Shown: piece by piece, positions 1-6,987 of the stretch
Layout of the letters: each line of letters begins with the position of its first letter
Position numbering within the stretch: position 1 is the stretch's first letter
Assembly: GCA_003353845.1 (NCBI GenBank)
Contig: PIVT01000013.1
Coordinates: 1-64,000 of the forward strand
Direction: 5' to 3'
Origin: Pseudomonadota bacterium
GTDB lineage: Bacteria; Myxococcota_A; UBA9160; JADFDR01
DNA: 64,000 bases
Translations under genes and position numbers: made by a program
Notes under the pieces: model-generated
What the model was told of the DNA's origin: nothing
Seen by the model: the letters and a program-made list of their open reading frames with translations, nothing else
Database searches by the model: none

Positions 1-134
1 AAAGCCGTTACAGCAAAACCAAAACACAACTGCTAGGCTCGGCGACCGTTAAGGTACTTCGGCAGCTTATGTTTTCGGTAGTTCAACGAACCTGCAGTAA
101 CGTCTCCACTCAGTGAAGATTTCGGCTGCAACCG

Positions 135-154
135 AGTGATGCCCGTTCATCACT
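135..154. promoter_or_regulatory. Inverted repeat upstream of rnfC
   Basis: AGTGATG at 135-141 and CATCACT at 148-154 form a perfect 7-bp inverted repeat with a 6-nt spacer, 65 nt before the rnfC start. It could be an operator for a dimeric regulator or a hairpin in the 5' untranslated region. Bases 1-218 hold no gene I can support. I see no convincing -35/-10 pair there. Confidence 0.35.
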
Positions 155-218
155 GCTGACGAGAAACAATTGCGACCGAATTACCTCCCAAGTTTACAGT
201 TGCAGCAGGAGTACCGGT

Positions 219-1487
219 TTGTTCAAGGCTACTGCAGAACAACTTTTGGGGTCCCGGCGGTCCCGGTATCCACTTGAGGTTCTGACCCTCCCGATCATCG
301 ATCTGGAGATCCCGACACTTTTGCGTTTCTCCATAGCCAGCGAAGAGGGCGCTCCATTGGCCTTGCTCGTTGCGCCGGGTGACAGCGTGGAGGCGGGTGG
401 CTTGCTCGCGGGTGAGCTTGAGGGTGCGTTCATCGCAAGTCCGGTTCGAGGTTCCGTTACGGGGGTTACCTCAGGACCGGAAATTCGTGGTCTGCAAGAA
501 ACGTCTGTGGTGATCGTGGAGCCGGCAGACGGCCTTCCACAGGCCCCTTTCTCAAGCCTCGATCCTGAGACCGCGAGCATAGAGAGTCTCGTGGGAAGGC
601 TTCGCGAGGCCGGGGTGTCCTCGGGCTCTATTCGCCTCAGTCCACTCGCCAAGAGTCTCCAGCTAACCGAAGGAAACGGAGTCGATCAACTCGTCGTGCT
701 GGCAGCGGATCGGGAGCCAGGCATATGTGCGTCGGCCCAATTGTTCCGGGAGCGGGCCAATGATGTCGAAGCCGCCGCAAAACTCCTCGGCCGCGTTACG
801 AGTGCGGGCCGAATCGTGCTGGCCGTACTCGAAGACATGCTGCCGGAAGCAACCGAAGTCTGCAGAACAGGGCCCATGGAGATTTTGCCCATTCCTGCTG
901 AATATCCCGAATCACTTGAGCCCTTGGTGGCGCTGCGCGCGGGGGCGGAGGGCGTAACACGCGTCGTGACCCTGGAGGCTGCCCTTGCTGCCTTGGACGC
1001 GGTGCGCGAGGGCAGGGTTCCGCAATCCAAGGTGCTCACAGTGATCGGGCGCGAAGGCAAGCCCGTGGCGAATTATCGCGTTCCACTGGGAACTCGGATC
1101 AAGGAGGTTCTCACGGCTGCCGGAATCGAAACCCGTGAGAAGGACAAAGTGTTGGCCGGTGGACCCATGCGAGGTTTTGCCCAGTACTCCTTGAGCGGAG
1201 CGGTGGATGCCGGCGTGGATGCGATTACGGTCATCCCCGCAGAGGATGTGGTGCCGTGGAGCGAAGAGCCCTGCATCAATTGCGGACTCTGCATCGAAGC
1301 TTGTCCGACGAACTTGCAAGTGCAACTGATCAGCCGCTATGCCGAGTTTGAACTCTTCGACCGAACCGTAGAACTTGAGATTGATCAATGCATTGAATGC
1401 GGGCTTTGTGCCTCGGTTTGTACGGGCAGGAGACCTTTGGTTCAGCTGATTCGCCTGGCAAAGCGAGAAGTGGAGGCTTCCGCATGA
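219..1487 (+). CDS. rnfC: Electron transport complex subunit RnfC, divergent
   Basis: RnfC is the peripheral iron-sulfur subunit of the Rnf membrane complex, normally the site of NADH/FMN chemistry. The 422-residue product has the N-terminal biotinyl-like segment (about 45-85), the late region with GGPMRG near 314-319, and two 4Fe-4S motifs, C352-x2-C-x2-C-x3-C362 and C391-x2-C-x2-C-x3-C401. The glycine-rich GxGGAxFPT motif expected near 130-145 reads GVSSGSIRLSPLAK. The NGxECEPYL motif expected near 160-170 reads LAADREPGIC. The nucleotide/flavin site therefore looks lost. The start is TTG at 219, chosen because AGGAG lies 7 nt upstream. It is the first gene of rnfCDGEAB and overlaps rnfD by ATGA. 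Confidence 0.9.
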   Translation: MFKATAEQLLGSRRSRYPLEVLTLPIIDLEIPTLLRFSIASEEGAPLALLVAPGDSVEAGGLLAGELEGAFIASPVRGSVTGVTSGPEIRGLQETSVVIVEPADGLPQAPFSSLDPETASIESLVGRLREAGVSSGSIRLSPLAKSLQLTEGNGVDQLVVLAADREPGICASAQLFRERANDVEAAAKLLGRVTSAGRIVLAVLEDMLPEATEVCRTGPMEILPIPAEYPESLEPLVALRAGAEGVTRVVTLEAALAALDAVREGRVPQSKVLTVIGREGKPVANYRVPLGTRIKEVLTAAGIETREKDKVLAGGPMRGFAQYSLSGAVDAGVDAITVIPAEDVVPWSEEPCINCGLCIEACPTNLQVQLISRYAEFELFDRTVELEIDQCIECGLCASVCTGRRPLVQLIRLAKREVEASA

Positions 1488-2437
1488 TTGCCGAAAACCC
1501 CCTGTTCATCGTTGGCCCTGCGCCCCACAAGCGAAGCCGGATCAACATTACGAAGACGAACCTGGCCTTTATTCTCGCTCTTCTACCCACGGCCCTGATC
1601 GGGGCTGTCACTCACTCCTTCGGTTCGCGCGCTGTGAAGATCGACGCTGCATTCGGCCCTGTGCATCCCATTGTGAAAACCCTGGTCGTCGAGATGGGTG
1701 TCAATTCCGGGGCGCTATGGCTCTTCGGGATTCTCGGTACCTTGGTCCTGGCCGCCGGCGTTGGCCTGATGGCCGAGTACGTCATTCAAATCGTCATGCG
1801 GCAACCCTACCACGCCACCAATGGCCACGGCGCGCTCATGGGTTTGCTCATGGCACTCTTCGCGCCTCCCGGCATTCCCTGGTGGATGTTGGCATTGGGA
1901 ATCTTCGTCGCGATCTTGATCGGTAAGCAACTCTTCGGCGGGTTGGGAAGCTACCCCATGCATCCCGCCATGGTCGGCTTGTTGATCCTGCTGCTCTCCT
2001 GGCCCCACGCTTTGTATTCGGTAGGCGCCTCCAGTATTGCGGCCCCAGGGACTGGAGCAGTCTTGGCTACGACCCTGGGTGGCATCGCACTCTGCCTGCT
2101 CGGGTACATTCGCTGGCAGACTCCTCTCGGCGTGATTTTGGGTGTCGCAATTTTCACGCTGGTATTCGGCGGATCACTCAGTGGTGGAATCTTCGAACAG
2201 CTCAGCACCGGTCACGTCATGCTCGCCGCATTCTTCGTCGCGACGGATAGCACCTGTTCCCCGGCCAATCGGCTGGCAGTCTTCCTTTATGGAGTCCTCG
2301 TCGGTGCTTTGATTATGTTGATTCGCGCCTATGGCGTATGGCCCGACGCCATCCCTTTCGCCATCCTGCTCGCAAACCTGTTGAATCCTCACCTGGACCA
2401 TATCCGACCTCCGGTGAGACGCGTCGTGAGGGCCTGA
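1484..2437 (+). CDS. rnfD: Electron transport complex membrane subunit RnfD
   Basis: This integral membrane subunit (317 residues) matches RnfD/NqrB in length, in its multiple hydrophobic helices and in its C-terminal pattern: FVATDSTCSP, an IRAYGVWPDAIPFAILLAN-like helix, and a basic tail. The start is ATG 1484 inside the ATGA overlap with rnfC; a longer in-frame reading from 1397 would run inside rnfC. In most RnfD/NqrB proteins ApbE attaches FMN to the Thr of an S-G-A-T motif. The equivalent stretch here, after LSWPHALYSVG, contains AAPGTGAVLATT and no S-G-A-T. The covalent flavin may therefore be absent or bound differently. The next gene, rnfG, starts after one base. Confidence 0.9.
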   Translation: MIAENPLFIVGPAPHKRSRINITKTNLAFILALLPTALIGAVTHSFGSRAVKIDAAFGPVHPIVKTLVVEMGVNSGALWLFGILGTLVLAAGVGLMAEYVIQIVMRQPYHATNGHGALMGLLMALFAPPGIPWWMLALGIFVAILIGKQLFGGLGSYPMHPAMVGLLILLLSWPHALYSVGASSIAAPGTGAVLATTLGGIALCLLGYIRWQTPLGVILGVAIFTLVFGGSLSGGIFEQLSTGHVMLAAFFVATDSTCSPANRLAVFLYGVLVGALIMLIRAYGVWPDAIPFAILLANLLNPHLDHIRPPVRRVVRA

Positions 2438-2438
2438 G

Positions 2439-3077
2439 ATGAAGAGTTACTTGCAGATGGTCCTGTCCTTGTCGCTGATTGCCGTATTGAGCGGGCTTGC
2501 TCTGGGCGGCTTGAACGAGCTGACCTTCGAGCAGATTCAAATCAACATCCTTAAATTCAAGAAGATCCCTGCTGTGGCGGACATCTACGAGATACTCACG
2601 GGCGAGCTTTCCTCGGAAGAGCGCATGGCCGTGGAAGAGGGCCTTTTGTCCGAGAAGCGCTATGTCGACCTCGGACTGAATGAGCCGTCGCTTTTCTTCG
2701 TGGTACGCAAGGACGGCGCGCCCTTCGCCGTGGCTCTTGAGGATTACGGCCAGGGCTTCGCCGGAAACCTCGGGGTGATGGTTGGCTTTGAGATCGAGAC
2801 GGGGAACCTGGTGGGGATCGGTATCACCACCATGTCGGAGACACCCGGCGTGGGCACGAGGGTGAAAGAAAAAGCCTTTGTTACCCAGTTTATGGGCATG
2901 AGCAAGGATGCTGTGCTCAAGGTGAAGAAGGACGGCGGAGAGGTCGATGCCCTGAGCGGCGCCACGGTCTCCAGTCGCGCTGTGGCGCAGGCCATGGACA
3001 ATGCCCGGGCCTTCTATACAGAACATCGTGAGGCCATCCTCGACGCGGTGAATGAGACGCCGGGAGGCAGCTCATGA
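2439..3077 (+). CDS. rnfG: Electron transport complex subunit RnfG (FMN-binding)
   Basis: RnfG is a membrane-anchored periplasmic subunit carrying a covalent FMN. The 212-residue protein has one N-terminal transmembrane helix (about 5-27) and an FMN_bind domain with the motif SETPGVGTRV near 127-136. Its flavinylation motif L-S-G-A-T-V-S-S puts the acceptor threonine at about residue 176, the usual place for this family. The ApbE transferase that could load it is encoded at 45127-46215. One base separates it from rnfD, and it overlaps rnfE by ATGA. Confidence 0.95.
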   Translation: MKSYLQMVLSLSLIAVLSGLALGGLNELTFEQIQINILKFKKIPAVADIYEILTGELSSEERMAVEEGLLSEKRYVDLGLNEPSLFFVVRKDGAPFAVALEDYGQGFAGNLGVMVGFEIETGNLVGIGITTMSETPGVGTRVKEKAFVTQFMGMSKDAVLKVKKDGGEVDALSGATVSSRAVAQAMDNARAFYTEHREAILDAVNETPGGSS

Positions 3078-3673
3078 CTACACTGACCCGGGAATTTACC
3101 AAGGGCCTTTGGGATGAGATTCCTCTTTTCCGAATCGTCTTGGGCCTGTGCCCGGCCCTGGCCGTCACCACGACCATGGAGAATGGTCTTGGCATGGGGG
3201 TAGCGGCCACCTTCGTTTTGGTTTGCTCCAACGGCCTGATCTCTTTGCTGAGAAACGTGATCCCCAGCGAGGTGCGTGTCGCTTGTTACATCGTCATCAT
3301 CGCGGCCTTCGTAGTTGCCGTAGAGATGCTGATGAAGGCGTATTTTTTCTCGCTTTCAGAGAGCCTCGGCATCTTCATTCCATTGATTGTCGTCAACTGC
3401 ATCATCCTCGGTCGCGCCGAGGCCTTCGCGCGCAAGAACGGTGTGCTGGCTTCCCTGGCTGACGGTCTCGGCATGGGCCTGGGTTTCACCCTCGCGCTCA
3501 CCGTGCTGGCTACCTTGCGCGAACTGCTTGGCGCAGGGACCTTGGGACTCGTTTTCGGAGAGCGCGTACTGCTGGCACAGCCCTTCGGTTTCTTTCAACA
3601 AGCACCGGGAGCCTTCGTGGCTCTGGGTATTTTGCTCGGGCTGATGAACGTGCTCAGCAAGAGCGGAAAGTAG
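3074..3673 (+). CDS. rnfE: Electron transport complex membrane subunit RnfE
   Basis: A polytopic membrane protein of 199 residues in the RnfE/NqrD family. It keeps both cysteines that hold the intramembrane 2Fe-2S cluster with its sister subunit RnfA: C26 in GLCPALAV and C109 in VVNCIILGRAEA. The motif GRAEAFA after the second cysteine is also typical. The start ATG overlaps the rnfG stop (ATGA). The gap to rnfA is 14 nt and contains a purine-rich ribosome site. Its paralogue in this window is nqrD at 48059-48730. Confidence 0.95.
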   Translation: MTTLTREFTKGLWDEIPLFRIVLGLCPALAVTTTMENGLGMGVAATFVLVCSNGLISLLRNVIPSEVRVACYIVIIAAFVVAVEMLMKAYFFSLSESLGIFIPLIVVNCIILGRAEAFARKNGVLASLADGLGMGLGFTLALTVLATLRELLGAGTLGLVFGERVLLAQPFGFFQQAPGAFVALGILLGLMNVLSKSGK

Positions 3674-3687
3674 GCGGGGGAGGACTT

Positions 3688-4266
3688 ATGGAAACAGATT
3701 TCTTCGCACTCATTATCAGCGCCATCTTCATCAACAATATTCTGTTGGCAAAGTTCCTGGGTAACTGCCCCTTCCTCGGCGTGTCCAAGAATATGGATAC
3801 GGCCGTCGGTATGTCCGCCGCCGTCGTCTTCGTACTCACGCTGGCCGGGATTATCACCTGGGTTGTCGATCACTACATCCTCGCGACCTTTAAGATCGAG
3901 TACATTCAAACGCTTGCGTTCATCCTGGTCATCGCCACCTTGGTGCAGTTCGTGGAACTCTTCCTGCGCAAGAGCATACCGGCTCTGTACAAATCGCTGG
4001 GCATCTTCCTTCCGCTCATTACTACGAACTGTGCGGTACTCGGCACCGCCATCATCAATATTCAAGAAGACTTTAGCTTGCTGGAGACGGTGGTTTTTTC
4101 GGCGGCCTCCGCCACAGGTTTTGGACTCGCCCTGGTCTTGTTTGCCGGGATTCGCGAGCGCTTTGAAATCGCCCGTATCCCCAAACCTCTGGAAGGCACC
4201 GGGATCGGGTTGGTGACGGCCGGATTGCTGGCACTTTCGTTCTTTGCCTTTAAGGGAATGATCTGA
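3688..4266 (+). CDS. rnfA: Electron transport complex membrane subunit RnfA
   Basis: A polytopic membrane protein of 192 residues in the RnfA/NqrE family. The cluster-ligand cysteines are present: C27 in FLGNCPFLGVSK and C115 in TTNCAVLG. With RnfE it forms the membrane core through which electrons cross to RnfG and RnfD. A strong GGGGGAGG lies just upstream of the ATG. The stop codon shares one base with the rnfB start (TGATG), implying translational coupling. Confidence 0.95.
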   Translation: METDFFALIISAIFINNILLAKFLGNCPFLGVSKNMDTAVGMSAAVVFVLTLAGIITWVVDHYILATFKIEYIQTLAFILVIATLVQFVELFLRKSIPALYKSLGIFLPLITTNCAVLGTAIINIQEDFSLLETVVFSAASATGFGLALVLFAGIRERFEIARIPKPLEGTGIGLVTAGLLALSFFAFKGMI

Positions 4267-6404
4267 TGTTTATACCTGCATTCGTCATGCTCGGGATTGG
4301 TTTTACTTCGGCGGTTGTGCTTGCCGTAGCTGCCAAGGTGTTTCACGTCGAGATTGATCCGCGGATTGCGGAAATCGAAGACGCCTTGCCCGGCGCCAAC
4401 TGCGGCGGTTGTGGCTATGCGGGTTGTTCCGCCTGCGCCGAGGGCATGGCCACGGGTGCAGCGCCGGTGACGGCCTGCGTCGCCGGAGGGGAAGAAACCT
4501 GCCTGGCCGTGGCCAAGATCATGGGCGGTGAGGCCGGCTTTGTGGAACCCGAGATCGCTCATCAATACTGCAAGGGTGGGGATCGAGCCGAACGCAAGTA
4601 CCACTACGAGGGAGCCGTAGACTGCCGAGCCATGGCCGAACTCTACGGCGGAGACCTTCGATGCGAATACGGTTGTCTGGGAATGGGCACCTGCGTGACG
4701 GTCTGCAATTTCGGCGCTCTTGAGATGGGAGACGAGGGGTTCCCCGTGGTGAATCCCGGCAATTGCGTGGGTTGCGGCGCTTGTGAGAAAGTCTGTCCCA
4801 CCGACGTGATCAAACTCTATTCCATCACTGATCGGTTGCTGCACTTCAACCACGACGAAGAGTGCCTCTCGCCCTGCAAACAGCTGTGTCCCGCGCAGAT
4901 CGATATCCCTGGCTACGTTGACCTGGCCAGCCAGGGCAAGCTTGAGGAAGCAGTGAGTCTGATCAAAGAGCGCAACCCGCTGCCGCTTATTTGTGGACGG
5001 GTCTGTCCGGCGCCCTGTGAGAATGGTTGCCGCCGCGCTGCCATCGAAGACGAACCGGTCCATCACAACTACCTCAAGCGCTACATCGCCGACTGGGACA
5101 TGGCTCTTGGCAAGCGCAAGCTGCCGAGTGTTCTTCCCGACACAGGGAAGAAGGTGGCTATCATCGGTGGAGGTCCGTGCGGACTCTCTGCGGCCTACTA
5201 CCTGCGTCGCCTTGGTCATTCGCCGACCATCTTCGACTCGAAACCAGAATTGGGCGGCATGTTGCGCTACGGCATCCCCGAGTACCGCCTACCGAAGAAA
5301 GTGTTGGACTTTGAAATTCAAGAGATTCTCGACCTGGGTGTCGATGTCCGATGCAACGCTTACCTGGGGCAGGACCTTACCATTGCCCAACTCGAGGAGG
5401 AATTCGACGCGGTCCTCATGGCCATGGGCGCTTGGGACAACTCGGCACTGGGCTGCGATGGCGAAGATCTCGAGGGTGTTTGGAAGGGAACGGAGTTCCT
5501 GCAGAAGCGCGAGCTGGATATCAAGGTCGATCTAACAGGCAAGAAGGTGGTTGTGGTAGGTGGCGGTAACACGGCCATGGACGCCTGCCGATCTTCCCTG
5601 CGCATGGGAGCTGCGGAGGTTGTCCTGCTTTACCGCCGCACCCGTAATGAAATGCCTGCCAATAAGGTTGAAATCGACGCCGCCGAGCACGAAGGCATCC
5701 AGTACCACTTGTTGGCCGCACCCACGCGCCTGGTGGGAGACGACCAAGGCGTAGTTCAGCAGATCGAATTCATCCGTATGGAGTTGGGTGAGCCGGATGC
5801 TTCGGGAAGGCGAAGGCCGGTACCTGTTGAGGGGTCGGAAACCCTCATGGATGTCGATGTGGTCATCGCTGCCATCGGACAGAAACCGCTGCTGGATTGG
5901 TATACCGACGATCTGAAGGAGCGCGGCTTGCAGCTGACGCGTTGGAATACCATCGTCAGCGATGACGAGACCTTGCAGTCCGACGTCCCCCACATCTTTA
6001 CCGGAGGTGATCTTTGGAGTGGACCGGCTTTGCTCGTCGACGCCATAGGCACCGGCCGACGTGCGACGCGCTCGATTCATCGCTTCTTGAACGGGCAGGA
6101 TTTGACCTTGCCTAAGGGCACCTTCAAAGGTGCGGAAAAAATCGCGTTGTCGAATGAGATTGCGGTTCTCGGTGTCGAGCGTCTACCGCAGGTGCCACAG
6201 CCTGAACTTGAGGTGGAAGACCGCATCACGAACTTTGAGGAAGTAGACCTGGTACTCACGCCCGAGTTGGTGCAGCAAGAAGCTAACCGCTGTATGCGTT
6301 GCGGAACGATTTGTTACTTCAAAGACGATCAATTGAAAGAGCACGTTGAAGGCAAGGATGCGCGCACGACGGTGGATGACTTGTTGAGCAAGTCACCTGT
6401 CTAA
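4266..6404 (+). CDS. rnfB: RnfB fused to a GltD/NfnB-type NAD(P)H flavoprotein
   Basis: This 712-residue fusion is about twice the usual RnfB length. Residues 1-25 are the RnfB membrane anchor. Residues 40-80 are the Fe-S domain (C46, C49, C54, C71). Residues 130-185 are a ferredoxin domain with C133-x3-C-x5-C-x3-C147 and C167-x2-C-x2-C-x3-C177. From about 195 it becomes the small-subunit glutamate-synthase/dihydropyrimidine-dehydrogenase type: cysteines at 200, 204, 208, 243, 247, 251 and 255 for two more 4Fe-4S clusters, the FAD motif GGGPCG at 301-306, the NAD(P) motif VVGGGNTAMD at 430-439, an arginine-rich YRRTRNEMPA pattern suited to NADPH, and the closing FAD motif GGDLWSGP. I infer direct electron exchange between NAD(P)H and the RnfB ferredoxin clusters. 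It is the last gene of the rnf operon. Confidence 0.93.
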   Translation: MFIPAFVMLGIGFTSAVVLAVAAKVFHVEIDPRIAEIEDALPGANCGGCGYAGCSACAEGMATGAAPVTACVAGGEETCLAVAKIMGGEAGFVEPEIAHQYCKGGDRAERKYHYEGAVDCRAMAELYGGDLRCEYGCLGMGTCVTVCNFGALEMGDEGFPVVNPGNCVGCGACEKVCPTDVIKLYSITDRLLHFNHDEECLSPCKQLCPAQIDIPGYVDLASQGKLEEAVSLIKERNPLPLICGRVCPAPCENGCRRAAIEDEPVHHNYLKRYIADWDMALGKRKLPSVLPDTGKKVAIIGGGPCGLSAAYYLRRLGHSPTIFDSKPELGGMLRYGIPEYRLPKKVLDFEIQEILDLGVDVRCNAYLGQDLTIAQLEEEFDAVLMAMGAWDNSALGCDGEDLEGVWKGTEFLQKRELDIKVDLTGKKVVVVGGGNTAMDACRSSLRMGAAEVVLLYRRTRNEMPANKVEIDAAEHEGIQYHLLAAPTRLVGDDQGVVQQIEFIRMELGEPDASGRRRPVPVEGSETLMDVDVVIAAIGQKPLLDWYTDDLKERGLQLTRWNTIVSDDETLQSDVPHIFTGGDLWSGPALLVDAIGTGRRATRSIHRFLNGQDLTLPKGTFKGAEKIALSNEIAVLGVERLPQVPQPELEVEDRITNFEEVDLVLTPELVQQEANRCMRCGTICYFKDDQLKEHVEGKDARTTVDDLLSKSPV

Positions 6405-6448
6405 ATCCGCTGTCGAAGGCAGCGCACCGACGCAGGATTGATGTGATT

Positions 6449-6468
6449 CCCGGGTTTTAAGTCCCGGG
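6449..6468. terminator. Weak hairpin between convergent rnfB and rseC-like genes
   Basis: Two CCCGGG hexamers (6449-6454 and 6463-6468) can pair as a 6-bp stem with an 8-nt T/A-rich loop. The hairpin sits between the rnfB stop and the end of the reverse-strand RseC-type gene, whose last codons it includes. There is no clear T-run on either strand, so termination is only a guess. Confidence 0.25.
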
Positions 6469-6960
6469 GCAGGACGAACAAGACGGAGTAGAACAAGACG
6501 CAGTAGGAGGAGACGAAGAGAGGACCTTTTGGATCACAGGAGTGAGGCGCTCATCGCCTGTGGCTTTGCGGTCGATACGTATCACGACTGCGAAGGCAGC
6601 GGCAGCACCGGCCACGAGGCCAAGCAGCGTTGCGCTATCTCGGTCCATGGACAGCAGTTGGTGGGTATAGGCGCCAAGGACGGCACCGGCGATTAAACCC
6701 AGCAGAGGCACGACCCAGATGAGTACCGAAAGCGAGAGCTCGGTATGCCCGGGGAGGTCGAACTCGACATGATCACCAGGTTGCGCGTTGACCGGGTTTA
6801 GAGCGGTGATCTTTTCGAGCATGTCCTCAGTGGCATTGGTGAAAGGGTCGTCATAAGTGCAACTGGAGCGATCTGTGCAACCGTCGCAGATGCCCCTGCG
6901 AGTGGTCGAGACCAGCGCATGGTTGCCTGAAGTTTTTAGGATTGTACCGATTCTGGACAT
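6457..6960 (-). CDS. RseC/MucC-family SoxR-reducing-system protein
   Basis: RseC-family proteins are small inner-membrane proteins that accompany Rnf in several bacteria, including as part of the SoxR-reducing system. The 167-residue product has the N-terminal cysteine group C-x2-C-x5-C (GICDGCTDRSSC, about 24-35), a beta-rich cytoplasmic part, and two transmembrane helices at about 78-98 and 110-127. The C-terminal tail is unusual, with four cysteines in a serine/threonine/proline-rich stretch. It lies on the opposite strand between rnfB and the cytochrome operon, and its start codon is only 3-27 nt from the start of the divergent cytochrome gene. Confidence 0.85.
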   Translation of the reverse strand: MSRIGTILKTSGNHALVSTTRRGICDGCTDRSSCTYDDPFTNATEDMLEKITALNPVNAQPGDHVEFDLPGHTELSLSVLIWVVPLLGLIAGAVLGAYTHQLLSMDRDSATLLGLVAGAAAAFAVVIRIDRKATGDERLTPVIQKVLSSSPPTASCSTPSCSSCPGT

Positions 6961-6987
6961 GAGTTGGACTTTCCGGGAGATGTTGAG

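Noticed and set aside
1397-1483. N-terminal extension of RnfD
   Set aside because: The extension lies inside rnfC, matches no RnfD start, and the ATG in the ATGA overlap fits the operon pattern.
4062-5219. Long antisense reading frame opposite rnfB
   Set aside because: It lies wholly opposite the conserved rnfA/rnfB coding sequence, shows no family features, and is explained by GC-rich codon use of the real gene.
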